64,000 bases of DNA, from assembly GCA_963827855.1 (NCBI GenBank), contig CAWHBY010000002.1, forward strand, positions 248,001-312,000, in the 5' to 3' direction. Shown one piece after another: positions 1 to 7,215 of this stretch. The stretch is from DTPU01 sp963827855. GTDB taxonomy: Bacteria; Planctomycetota; Phycisphaerae; Sedimentisphaerales; Anaerobacaceae. The notes below the pieces were generated by a model, which was not told the DNA's origin, ran no database searches, and saw only the letters and a program-made list of their open reading frames with translations. The position numbers were made by a program, and so were the translations under genes. Position 1 is the stretch's first letter. Every line of letters starts with the position of its first letter.

Positions 1-835
1 TTGATGTCATCAAGCCTAGCATCGCGAGATGCGTTTGGAGCATCAGCTTGCCCAGAGCGTACCGCATTTTCCGCGGTCATTTTGTCATCCCGTGTGTCGT
101 GAAGTGGGCGGACGACGGCATCTTGATCACTGGGAATGTCAATCTCCTCGTCCCTCAGCGTCCGGCCATGCCCTCGAAGGCCTGCTATGGCGAACGCCGA
201 ATTGGGCGGGTAGTTCCCACAGCTCTGTCGGGTGGCCTGGGGGCCCCATGAGTCATCGGAGCCCAAGGGGTCACCCTATAGGGTTCATGTCAAAACAACA
301 ACATGGAGCAAGGGGTCACCCATGTAGGTTCCCGTCAAGTACAAAAAGTACGCCCCTAGGCGGAGGAGACTCCTTCCTTTTCCGCCGCTGGCTGACCGAC
401 ACTGTTACTTGCGATCCACGCCACGCAACGCCCAAAGGCCACGACTGTGTATGCACCTGACTTGTTCCGACGGTGTTGATTTCGGAAGCCGATCTTCCGT
501 GCAGTCACCCATCTGGATCCAGACGTCAGCCGGCCACAGAGGAGCCAGGGGTCAGTCTTGGGGTTTTGCGGTCCCGCGCCTGTAATCTAGGGACACCATA
601 GAATGGCGGTCCGTTAAGGGCCTCACGGAAAGAGGCCTCCTGCAGCCGGTAGTTGGTTTTAGGATGACAGCTATCGGTAAGGAGACCTCTTGATCAGCGT
701 CAAGTGCTCTTTCCCACTGACGACAACTATTCTTACCGTTACGCAGTGACATAGTCTTGAGATTGTTCTGCCCAGAGCCCCCCCCGGGGCAATGTCAGTC
801 CGGTTGAGTATGAACGACGTTACCATGCAGGACAA
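1..835. other. Intergenic region without a supported gene
   Basis: No open frame here resembles a known protein, and those present overlap one another in several frames. Two direct copies of CAAGGGGTCACCC lie at 264-276 and 309-321, each followed by a GGGTT or GGTTC block and a GTCAA block; a related AGGGGTCAG lies near 549. These resemble the head of the GGGGTCAGACCC repeats further along. A HEPN partner for the nucleotidyltransferase at 836 might be expected on this side, but none is intact. Confidence 0.5.
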
Positions 836-1129
836 CTAACCCCTATGGACGAGGCGGCCTAGCGTTAGCGGTTCCTGCGCCCACCGTCCGTAGGGCAGGT
901 CAGACAGTACCACGCCGTTGGCATACCCGATCTCCCAGCCGGCTTCAGATATCTTCTCTCGCTGCTCGGCGTCAATGCGGTCCACTACCAGGAAGATGTC
1001 AAGATCCGAGCCAATAGTCGAGTCACCTCTGGCCCGCGAGCCAAACACGCAGAACTGACGTATGTGGACTAACGCCGCTGCGCGTTCTTTGAACTCAAGA
1101 GCCGTTTGCCTGTCGCGGGCTGCAATCAT
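836..1129 (-). CDS. MNT-type nucleotidyltransferase (antitoxin-like)
   Basis: A 97-residue minimal nucleotidyltransferase. The polymerase-beta fold signature GSRARGD...SDLDIFLV sits at about residues 31-47, with the two metal-binding aspartates of the DxD motif (SDLDIF). Proteins of this size and motif are usually the antitoxin half of HEPN/MNT modules, where they neutralise the HEPN RNase by modifying it. No intact HEPN gene is adjacent, so it is an orphan or its partner has decayed. A well-formed promoter lies about 50 bp upstream. The ATG at 1129 has only a weak purine-rich site. Function beyond the nucleotidyltransferase fold is inferred. Confidence 0.8.
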   Translation of the reverse strand: MIAARDRQTALEFKERAAALVHIRQFCVFGSRARGDSTIGSDLDIFLVVDRIDAEQREKISEAGWEIGYANGVVLSDLPYGRWAQEPLTLGRLVHRG

Positions 1130-1181
1130 CCCAGCCAGTCCCCTTGCCTATCGATCTTCACTCAGTCCATCAAACAGGTCT

Positions 1182-1210
1182 ATTGTACCCATCGGGCTGG
1201 AGCCGGTCAA
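1182..1210 (-). promoter_or_regulatory. Sigma-70-like promoter for the MNT gene
   Basis: Read on the minus strand, TTGACC (1210-1205) is followed after exactly 17 bases by TACAAT (1187-1182), close to the sigma-70 consensus, about 53 bp upstream of the start codon at 1129. Confidence 0.6.
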
Positions 1211-1220
1211 CGTGGCTCTG

Positions 1221-1360
1221 GCTTCCGGGGTCAGACCTTAGGGTGGCGGAGCCACCCGCAAAGCGCATGGCGTCAAGCGGGAAGCGAAAACCGAAGACCG
1301 CGATTCGGGCGTTCGCTATGCTCGCTCTTCGGCACTGCGAAAAGCGAAAGGCGAAAACCA
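1221..1360 (+). repeat. D-type interspersed repeat, copy 1
   Basis: Begins CTTCCGGGGTCAGACC and continues with a GGTGGC/GCCACC hairpin, a CGCAAAGCGCATGGCGTCAAG block and a run of short GAAAACCGAAGACCG units. The same block recurs at about 1970 and 2981. This copy ends in degenerate GCGAAAAGCGAAAG text and lacks the TTAGC heptads that close the other copies. Confidence 0.75.
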
Positions 1361-1413
1361 AACTGCGGACAGGCAACCTGGGTGTCAGGCCAGGGTCGGT
1401 GTGTCCCGCCGGG

Positions 1414-1680
1414 CTATGGTATGTACCGATATATCTCCCGACGGTGGAGGCATCGAACAAAGGTGACCGTGTTCCCTTCGATGATGAGGCCCATGCGATA
1501 GTCACCGATTCTAATCCGGTAGTACCGGTCGCTTCCCGCCAACTTCTTGATACCGCTCAGGCCTTGAAGTGTCTCGGCCCGTTCTACCAGGTTGATGGCA
1601 TCCCTGATTCGCTCCTTCAGGCCGGCGTCCCTTAGGGCCTTGACGTCCTTGAGGAAGCTCTTCTTGAACTCGGTCTTCAA
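1414..1680 (-). CDS. RelE/ParE-family toxin
   Basis: An 88-residue basic protein of the RelE/ParE type II toxin superfamily, whose members cleave mRNA on the ribosome or poison gyrase. Support: the N-terminal FKKSFLKDVKAL helix, the central KKLAGSDRYYRIRIGDYRMG strand pair, and the C-terminal VRCLHRREIYRYIP, the family's usual ending. It follows the antitoxin gene with a 5-bp gap. The start is TTG at 1680, chosen because a GGAG site lies 7 bp upstream inside the antitoxin's end. Length is normal for the family. The exact subfamily (RelE or ParE) cannot be set from sequence alone. Confidence 0.85.
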   Translation of the reverse strand: MKTEFKKSFLKDVKALRDAGLKERIRDAINLVERAETLQGLSGIKKLAGSDRYYRIRIGDYRMGLIIEGNTVTFVRCLHRREIYRYIP

Positions 1681-1685
1681 AGCGT

Positions 1686-1886
1686 CTACTCCAGTGCTCG
1701 GAGAACCTCATCCTTCCCAACCCCCGGCGTCTGCTCCTCCTCCTTGATCGCCCTGGCCAAGGCGAGGTCCTCGACCACATCGGCCAGCAGTTCCCTGAAT
1801 AGGTCAGCCCGCTCCTCCAAGACCTCCATCATCGCCTGCTTGAGCAGGCCTTTGAGTCTTGCGTCGTCAATGGCTACTGCACCCAT
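1686..1886 (-). CDS. Antitoxin paired with the RelE-like toxin
   Basis: A 66-residue, acidic, largely helical protein immediately upstream of the toxin in the same operon, the usual type II antitoxin-first order. No named DNA-binding fold is recognisable; it resembles the short helical antitoxins found next to RelE genes rather than RHH or AbrB proteins. The ATG at 1886 follows an AGAGGTG ribosome-binding site. It should mask the toxin and probably autoregulate the pair (inference from position). Confidence 0.7.
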   Translation of the reverse strand: MGAVAIDDARLKGLLKQAMMEVLEERADLFRELLADVVEDLALARAIKEEEQTPGVGKDEVLRALE

Positions 1887-1969
1887 GAATCACCTCTATT
1901 GTACAACCGATCTTTCGGCATCCATTATGACACAAACATCCGGCCATCCGCAAGGCCAATCATGCGGGC

Positions 1970-2162
1970 TTCCGGGGTCAGACCCTAGGGTGGCGGAGCC
2001 ACCCGCAAAGCGCATGGCGTCAAGTGGGAAGCGAAAACCGAAGACCGATACTCGGGCGCTCGCAGGACTCGCTCTTCGCGGTTCGCTCGGGAGCTTTGCT
2101 CCCTCTTCGGTGTTCGACAGAGACAGCCGTTAGCCATTGGCTGTTAGCCTTTAGCCGGACAA
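1970..2162 (+). repeat. D-type repeat, copy 2, closed by TTAGC heptads
   Basis: Starts GCTTCCGGGGTCAGACCC, includes the GGTGGCGGAGCCACC hairpin, a GGGAGCTTTGCTCCC hairpin and a GTGTTCGACAGAGACAGCC block, and ends with four 7-bp TTAGC-type units and CCGG. Nearly identical to copy 3. Confidence 0.8.
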
Positions 2163-2321
2163 ACCGCATCGGATACCGAGACTCGTGCGCCCGACTCGCT
2201 CACTCCAGACCTCGTTTGTCCTCAATCCGACCACCTTGATTCAGATGGCCCCTGAATGACCTGGAGTCGCGCCATTCAGTATTGATGTAACTCCATTTAC
2301 AGTAATGTTTTATATCAAAGT

Positions 2322-2510
2322 TCACTCAAGTGAACTTGTCGTCAAGCGGTGTCGGTTTTTTGCGGTTGAACAAGGATCAGGAAGGAGGATTCCTTGCACA
2401 ACCTCGACAACGGCTATCCTGTTCTCATCCAGGATCCTGTACAGAATCCTGAAGCAGCCTTTACGGTCCATATCACCGGAGCCACTTCGCGAGCCTGCTT
2501 TCAACAGCAT
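2322..2510 (-). pseudogene. Remnant of a RelE/ParE-like toxin
   Basis: About 35 residues in the middle of this frame (FRILYRILDENRIAVVEVV and neighbours) resemble the strand-turn-strand core of RelE/ParE proteins, where the family has YRVLYRIED..IVVLAVVHG. The N-terminal half and the usual C-terminal basic residues are missing. No antitoxin gene is visible beside it. It is best read as a decayed toxin gene in a region already rich in toxin-antitoxin genes. The match is short. Confidence 0.35.
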
Positions 2511-2551
2511 CGTGGGTCAGAAACCGAAGACCGAGCAGCGGCCCACCACAC

Positions 2552-2866
2552 CTATAGCAGCCGAACACCATTGCGCGAGATCTCATTGGCCAGCGGATTA
2601 TTCGGCCCGAAACCGTCCGGCGAGAATGGCTGCGGCTCGATCCGGTCATCGATCGCGGCGGCCCATTGCATCAATGTGAGGCGGGCCTGAAAGAGGTCTC
2701 CGGAAAAATCCGGCGAGATGACGGCCACGTCGATGTCGCTCCAGGGCCCAGCCGACCCAACCGCTTGGGACCCATATAGGTATGCCGCCTCCACCCGGAA
2801 CCGTTCGCGGAGGACCACTAGGAATCGCTCCACGCTCGCGATTACGTCTGGTGCGATTTGAGCCAT
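2552..2866 (-). CDS. MNT-type nucleotidyltransferase of a HEPN/MNT pair
   Basis: A 104-residue minimal nucleotidyltransferase with the signature YLYGSQAVGSAGPWSDIDVAVIS at about residues 29-51; GS and DxD are present. It overlaps by about 25 bp, in another frame, the end of the upstream HEPN gene remnant, the tight coupling typical of HEPN/MNT modules. Its HEPN partner is truncated by a repeat, so the pair should no longer make a working toxin, which may leave this gene redundant. It differs clearly in sequence from the copy at 836. Confidence 0.8.
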   Translation of the reverse strand: MAQIAPDVIASVERFLVVLRERFRVEAAYLYGSQAVGSAGPWSDIDVAVISPDFSGDLFQARLTLMQWAAAIDDRIEPQPFSPDGFGPNNPLANEISRNGVRLL

Positions 2867-2979
2867 GCCAGGACCTCTCGGATCACTCCCATCTGTTCGG
2901 CCCCATATTCGGCCGTGGATCGACGACGGAACTCACGCTTGAGATCGGGGTATCTCGCCTCGATATTGAACGCTGTGGC
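2842..2979 (-). pseudogene. C-terminal fragment of a HEPN-domain protein
   Basis: Forty-five residues in frame, including FNIEARYPDLKREF and IREVLAWLK, match the conserved C-terminal helix region of HEPN proteins (AFNIEARYPD). The frame ends at a TAA that overlaps the start of the nucleotidyltransferase gene. Upstream, HEPN similarity stops where the D-type repeat begins at about 2981, so everything N-terminal to FNIEARYPD, including the RX4-6H catalytic motif, is missing. The toxin was probably cut by arrival of the repeat or by a rearrangement at it. Confidence 0.7.
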
Positions 2980-2980
2980 T

Positions 2981-3172
2981 TCGCGGGGTCAGACCCTAGG
3001 GTGGCGGAGCCACCCGCAAAGCGCATGGCGTCAAGCGGGAAGCGACAACCGAAGACCGATACTCGGGCGCTCGTAGGACTCGCTCTTCGCGGTTCGCTCG
3101 GGAGCTTTGCTCCCTCTTCGGTGTTCGACAGAGACAGCCGTTAGCCATTAGCGGTTAGCCTTTAGCCGGAGA
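2981..3172 (+). repeat. D-type repeat, copy 3
   Basis: Matches copy 2 nearly base for base from GGGGTCAGACCC to the closing TTAGCC heptads. Its left edge coincides with the point at which the HEPN gene stops. Confidence 0.8.
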
Positions 3173-3226
3173 AGAGGCCGGCGGCCGCTGTTCGCGAAAA
3201 GCGAATGGCGAATAGCGATAAGACGA

Positions 3227-3649
3227 CTAGCCTAGTGTGGCCAGGAATTCCTCGGGCGTGAGGATGGGAAGATCCTTCCCGCCGAAGTGCCGAGTGTTGC
3301 GTGTCACCAAACACCCCGCGCCGGCATGCACAGCGCTGAAGTACTGAATCGCATCCTCAAAATCCACAGCCCGGGCACTGATCGCTTGATCCAGGATCGA
3401 CTTGTCCAGGGCAACTGGAACGAATAGGTCCCGCAGAATCGTCAGCGACAGGTACGCAGTCTTCCGATCGCGGAGCCTGCGTACCACGTAGTATACGTTA
3501 TTGAAGCTGATCACCGACACCAACCCACGGACACGGCCCTGTTCCACCTCCATCCACACGCTGGCCGAGGAGTCATACCACGGTCGGCGTTCTGCCAGCA
3601 CGTCCATCAAGATGTTGGTGTCGAGGAATGCATCAATCCTAGCGGCCAT
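3227..3649 (-). CDS. PIN-domain ribonuclease toxin (VapC-like)
   Basis: A 140-residue PIN-domain protein. The first acidic residue lies in IDAFLDTNILMDVL at the N-terminus, later acidic positions in the VDFEDAIQY segment, and the closing LVTRNTRHF segment matches the family. PIN toxins of this type cut tRNA or other RNA. The start at ATG 3649 was chosen because it puts the first catalytic aspartate near residue 8 and overlaps the antitoxin gene by 11 bp; the longer frame adds 18 residues without family resemblance. It forms a two-gene operon with the gene upstream. Confidence 0.85.
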   Translation of the reverse strand: MAARIDAFLDTNILMDVLAERRPWYDSSASVWMEVEQGRVRGLVSVISFNNVYYVVRRLRDRKTAYLSLTILRDLFVPVALDKSILDQAISARAVDFEDAIQYFSAVHAGAGCLVTRNTRHFGGKDLPILTPEEFLATLG

Positions 3650-3881
3650 ACTTGTCCAGGAGGGCATCGGTGAGCACGTCTGAGTCCGGGCGATCCAGAT
3701 CACGAATGAGGCCGCTGGCCCGCCGCGTCAGTCTGCCCCGGCGGACCGTTGGACCGGTCCCGCTGGAGAGGGCCTTGATCCACCTGGCAAACATCGACGA
3801 CACGCTTGTGCCGCTGCGTTCGGCCATCTTCTTCGCCTGGGCCACAACCTCTTCTTCGACACTCAGAGTCAGCTTAACCAT
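3639..3881 (-). CDS. Ribbon-helix-helix-type antitoxin (VapB-like)
   Basis: An 80-residue protein with an N-terminal strand VKLTLSVEEEVVAQAKKMAER and a following GTSVSSMFARWIKAL helix, the layout of ribbon-helix-helix proteins in the DUF6364-like antitoxin group. The C-terminal half is basic then acidic and should wrap the PIN toxin. It is first in the operon and overlaps the toxin gene by 11 bp. Paired ACGTAC boxes just upstream could be its operator. Confidence 0.75.
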   Translation of the reverse strand: MVKLTLSVEEEVVAQAKKMAERSGTSVSSMFARWIKALSSGTGPTVRRGRLTRRASGLIRDLDRPDSDVLTDALLDKYGR

Positions 3882-3891
3882 GGTCTACTCC

Positions 3892-3923
3892 GTACGTACA
3901 ATTCATGACATCATCATACGTAC
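3892..3923 (-). promoter_or_regulatory. Candidate operator of the PIN toxin-antitoxin operon
   Basis: Two palindromic boxes, GTACGTAC at 3892-3899 and ATACGTAC at 3916-3923, are centred 24 bp apart directly upstream of the antitoxin start at 3881. Spaced identical palindromes at this place are usual for ribbon-helix-helix autoregulation. Binding is inferred. Confidence 0.5.
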
Positions 3924-3935
3924 TATGCTCAGGCC

Positions 3936-4650
3936 TGTCAAGACTCGGACGCTCGTTCGCTTCGCTCACTCTTCGGTGCTCGACAGAGACAGCCGTTAGC
4001 CATTAGCGGTTAGCGGTTAGCCGGAGACGAAGCCAGCGGCCCTCTTCGCAAAACCAATACCGAAAACCGAATACCGATTGCCCGGTGTTCGCTCGGTCAC
4101 TTCATTCCCTTATCGGGGTTCGGACACTCGCAGGGCTCGCTCTTCGGTGTTCGGGACTGAAGAGCGGAAGCCGAATGGCGAGCAACTGCAGATGTCCTCT
4201 TGCCTCTCCGGCTAAACGCTAACAGCTTATGGCTAATCGCTGCCCGCTTCGCGGGCCAGACAGACTCCGTCCCCGTCGGGGGCGTGGCCACCGCCATTCG
4301 TCCGGGCGATGGCCGCAGCTATTAGCGGTTAGCGATTAGCTCTTAGCAGGAGAAGGGGCCAGCGACCCCTCTTCGCGAAGAGCAAATTACGAACGGCGTC
4401 CACTGCGTGCCTCAGTTCTATATCGGACGAACAGGGGGCGGGGGATGAATTGCAGCCACTGCTGCAGCCATTAGCCGTTAGCGATTGGCGGTTAGCCGGA
4501 ACCGGCTGCCGCCACGTCGCCGCCTACCCACTGCTACCTGTTCTCCTCTTCTCGTTCCTGCATTGCTTCAGCTAACGGCTAAGAGCTAATGGCTAATCGC
4601 TGCCGTCTCCTTCTCCGGCTAAGAGCCAAAAGCTAATGGCTAACAGCCTC
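3936..4650. repeat. Intergenic block of D-type fragment and TTAGC heptad arrays
   Basis: About 700 bp without a supported gene. It starts with the tail of a D-type repeat (CGACAGAGACAGCC) and contains forward arrays (TTAGCNN ending TTAGCCGG) near 3989-4022, 4316-4352 and 4462-4502, and reverse arrays (CCGGCTAAGAGCTAA type) near 4206-4240 and 4567-4650. Between them are near-random CGAATACCGAAAACCG words. At 4240-4282 a reverse array is followed by a GCCCGC/GCGGGC hairpin and CAGACTCCGTCCCCGT, a combination also seen near 7026 and 17087. The last array runs into the 3' end of the transferase gene. Confidence 0.8.
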
Positions 4651-6118
4651 ATTGCCCCCTTCAGGGGGCAATGAGTCCAGGCCGTGTTCTTCGGTGAGGC
4701 GGGCGAAGAGGGTGGCGCGGCGGCCTGCGGATTCGACGGAATCTGCGGGCAGGATGTCGATCTCGATGCGGGGACCGTGGCCGTTGCGACGGTCCTTCAT
4801 GGGGATCCTCAGGTGGACGGTCTGGATCTCGATGGGCACGTCACTGTGGCCGTTGCCTTCACGCCGCCAGGTGAACCGGCGGGTGCCGTTCTCCCGCGTG
4901 GCCATCTCCAGGCAGATCCGGGAGAAGTCCAGGGTCTCCCCTGCCTTGCAGATGCACTCCCACCACTGCTCGAAGTTCTTTGCGTTGCGGAAGCGGAGCT
5001 CGACCTCTTCGAACTTCTTGTGCTCTAGCCGCTGGGTCTGGCTGATGGCGGACCTGCGGCGGATGCCCTCGACGGTGTCTTTCAGACGCACAGCGCCCAC
5101 CTTGCGAAAGACCACCAGGAGCAGGACCAGACAGCCGAGCAGGATCGTGACAGCCGCAGTGCCTTCTGTGATGAGCATGAATGCTCCGAGGCCCGTGACG
5201 ATGGCGGTGACCAGGTATGCCAACAGCGTGACTTCACGCTGGCCGAAGCCCAGGTCCAGCAGGCGGTGGTGGAAGTGGCCCCTGTCCGGCGACATGACGC
5301 CCCGCCTGCCCAGGAACCTTCGCAGCATGCTGAACAGGGTGTCGAAGATGGGGATGCCCAGGACCAGGACAGGCAGCGCCAGGCCCACCAGGGCGTCGCT
5401 CTTGGCCGCGGTCAGAACCGAGCTGGTGGCGATCGTGAAACCCAGGAACAGGCTGCCGCAGTCGCCCATGAAGACCTTGGCGGGATGGAAGTTGAAGAAC
5501 AGGAACCCGATCAGCGAACCCAAGAGGGCGAGCATGAGGATCGCCAGGATCACGTTGCCCTGGAGTATGGAGAGCATCGCGATAACGCCGCACGCCATGG
5601 CGGAGATCCCTCCTGCGAGGCCATCCAGGCCGTCGATCAGGTTCATGGCGTTGGTGATGCCTATGATCCACATCAGGGTGACCAGTGCAGACCAGCCGCC
5701 GAGGTCGATGGTGCCCACACCTTGAATCGGTATGTGGGAGATCCGGATGCCTGCTGCATACATGCCGATGGCCGCGATGAGCTCCACAGCCAGCTTGGTC
5801 CTGATCCTGGCGTGCCGCAGGTCGTCATACAGCCCCACGCAGAATACGGCGGCTGCGCCTGCCAGCAGCGCAGCGGTCTCCACCCACACGGCCCTGAACT
5901 CCTGGCCGATGTTGTTGCCGATCAGGTGCACAGGCAGAATGGCCAGCATCGCGGCAAAGAAGATGGCGATCCCGCCCAGCCTCGCCACAGGATTCCTGTG
6001 CACCTTGCGAGGATCCGGCGTGTCGACCAGCTTCCTGCGCAGCCCACGCGATCACGCGGGGCGTGAGGAGCAACGCGAGGACCAGGGCCAGGAGGAATGT
6101 AGACAGATATGTCTTCAT
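4633..6118 (-). CDS. WecA/TagO-like polyprenyl-phosphate sugar-1-phosphate transferase, frameshifted
   Basis: Transfers a sugar-1-phosphate (often GlcNAc-1-P) to undecaprenyl phosphate in the inner membrane, starting exopolysaccharide or O-antigen synthesis. Family motifs are visible: VHRNPVARLGG, GLYDDLRH, NAMNLIDGLDGLAGG, VFMGDCGSLFLG and the GHFHHRLLDLG histidine motif, among about ten membrane segments. A cytoplasmic C-terminal extension of roughly 150 residues has no recognised domain. The first helix (MKTYLSTFLLALVLAL from 6118) is in another frame: one extra base in the GGG at 6043-6045 separates it from the RKLVDTPDPRKVH segment. Removing one G restores a normal reading frame. Last gene of the polysaccharide operon; its stop codon lies in a TTAGC heptad. 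Confidence 0.85.
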
Positions 6119-6393
6119 TTGCTTTTAGCTATTAGCTATTAGCTGTTAGCCGGAATCGGCTGACGCTCGACTCTTGGCTGCCCACCACCAACTCCTCTCC
6201 TCTTCTCATCCGTACGTTCTCCCGGCTAAGAGCTCCGGAACAGCTATTAGCGGTTAGCTGCTAGCCTTTAGCCGGAAGGCTATCGCCAACCCGTTGGCAT
6301 CCACTCGTATTCTGCCCTTTCCCTCTCCGGCTAGGAGCTAAGAGCTAACAGCTACTAGCTGTCCTTGTCCGGCTAAGAGCTAATAGCTGATCA
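6119..6393. repeat. TTAGC heptad arrays downstream of the four-helix-bundle gene
   Basis: Forward array at 6121-6153, mixed array at 6226-6290 (CCGGCTAAGAGCTCCGG then forward heptads), and a reverse array at 6331-6405 that runs into the 3' end of the adjoining gene. A CTTTCCCTCTCCGGCTA motif and the phrase CCAACCCGTTGGCATCCACT recur in the block on the other side of that gene. No coding signal. Confidence 0.8.
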
Positions 6394-6768
6394 CTAATCG
6401 CTACTAGCTGCCTTTGTCCTGCGCACTGTCCGGATCAGGGCGGTCAACATCTTGCGAACGTCGGCCAGTTCCTTGGCCAATCGATCATGCTCGTCCGTAC
6501 TCATGAATCCAAGGTCTCTGGACAGCAGGAACTGGTAGTCGAGTTCACTCGCTGAACCGGCTGCCATATCGAGGAACCTAGCGAAATCAGCGTCGGTCGA
6601 CTTGCCGCAGCCTTCAGCTATGTTCATCGGTATTGAGTAACTCGCCCTGCGCACTTGACTCGTCAACCCATACACCTCGCTGCGCGGAAATCGCTCCGTC
6701 GCCTTGTATATGGCCAACGTCAACTCGTGAGCCTTGGCCCACACCAGCATTTTTCGGTAGTCTTTCAT
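6394..6768 (-). CDS. Four-helix-bundle protein (S23 / 23S rRNA intervening-sequence family)
   Basis: A 124-residue all-helical protein. Family landmarks are LVWAKAHELTLAIYKATERFP at the start, YGLTSQVRRASYSIPMNIAEG in the middle and ELDYQFLLSRDLG later; length is typical. The family was first noticed as open frames in 23S rRNA intervening sequences of Leptospira; its molecular role is unknown and it forms pentameric bundles in solved members. Here it lies inside the polysaccharide operon, unrelated to its neighbours, with TTAGC heptad arrays on both sides. The array abuts the start codon, leaving no Shine-Dalgarno site, and the stop codon lies in a heptad. This suggests arrival as one unit with the repeats. 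Confidence 0.85.
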   Translation of the reverse strand: MKDYRKMLVWAKAHELTLAIYKATERFPRSEVYGLTSQVRRASYSIPMNIAEGCGKSTDADFARFLDMAAGSASELDYQFLLSRDLGFMSTDEHDRLAKELADVRKMLTALIRTVRRTKAASSD

Positions 6769-7215
6769 AACTCAGCGGTTAGCGGTTAGCGGTTAGCCGG
6801 AATTGGCTATCGCCACGTCGCTGGGCACCCACCGCTAACTGCTCTCCTCTCATTTGTGCTCCTCTCCGGCTAAGAGCTCCGGAACAGCTATTCGCGGTTA
6901 GCTGTTAGCCTTCAGCCGGAAGGCTGTCGCCAACCCGTTGGCATCCACTCGTATTCTGCCCTTTCCCTCTCCGGCTAAGAGCTAACAGCTAATCGCTAAT
7001 AGCTAGTTGCTAGTAGCTGCCGGCCTACGGCCAACCAGACTCCGTCCCCGTGGGTTGTCGCCAATGCGCCTGGACCCATGGGCTGCTCCTTCCGGTGTCA
7101 CACTCCCCCGCCTCCCTGCTGCAAGGAGTAACCATCTGCACACCGCTCTCTTCCTCCGCCTTCTATCCCGCTTTCTTCTCCGGCTAAGAGCTAATAGCTA
7201 ATTGCTAATAGCTGG
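6769..7215. repeat. TTAGC heptad arrays upstream of the four-helix-bundle gene
   Basis: Forward array at 6774-6803 directly before the gene's start codon, a mixed array at 6868-6920, a reverse array at 6970-7020 followed by a GGCCTACGGCC hairpin and CAGACTCCGTCCCCGT, and a reverse array at 7180-7215 that supplies the stop codon of the next gene. The order of motifs mirrors the block at 6119-6393. No coding signal. Confidence 0.8.

Noticed and set aside
29..460. Possible degenerate IS200-like transposase in the first 460 bp
   Set aside because: No recognisable Y1 motif (HUH or catalytic tyrosine) in any frame; the only order is two short direct repeats.
552..752. Possible HEPN partner of the MNT gene at 836
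   Set aside because: The frame shows only a faint resemblance (QWERALDADQEV) and lacks the helices and RX4-6H motif; not enough to call even a remnant.
4652..5725. A 357-codon plus-strand frame opposite the WecA-like gene, and similar antisense frames in other genes
   Set aside because: Antisense shadow: the minus-strand frame has clear family motifs, while the plus-strand translation is Arg/Pro/Ser-rich without any.
3936..7215. A CRISPR array, considered because of short regularly spaced repeats
   Set aside because: The unit is 7 bp with two variable bases, with no 30-40 bp spacers and no cas genes.
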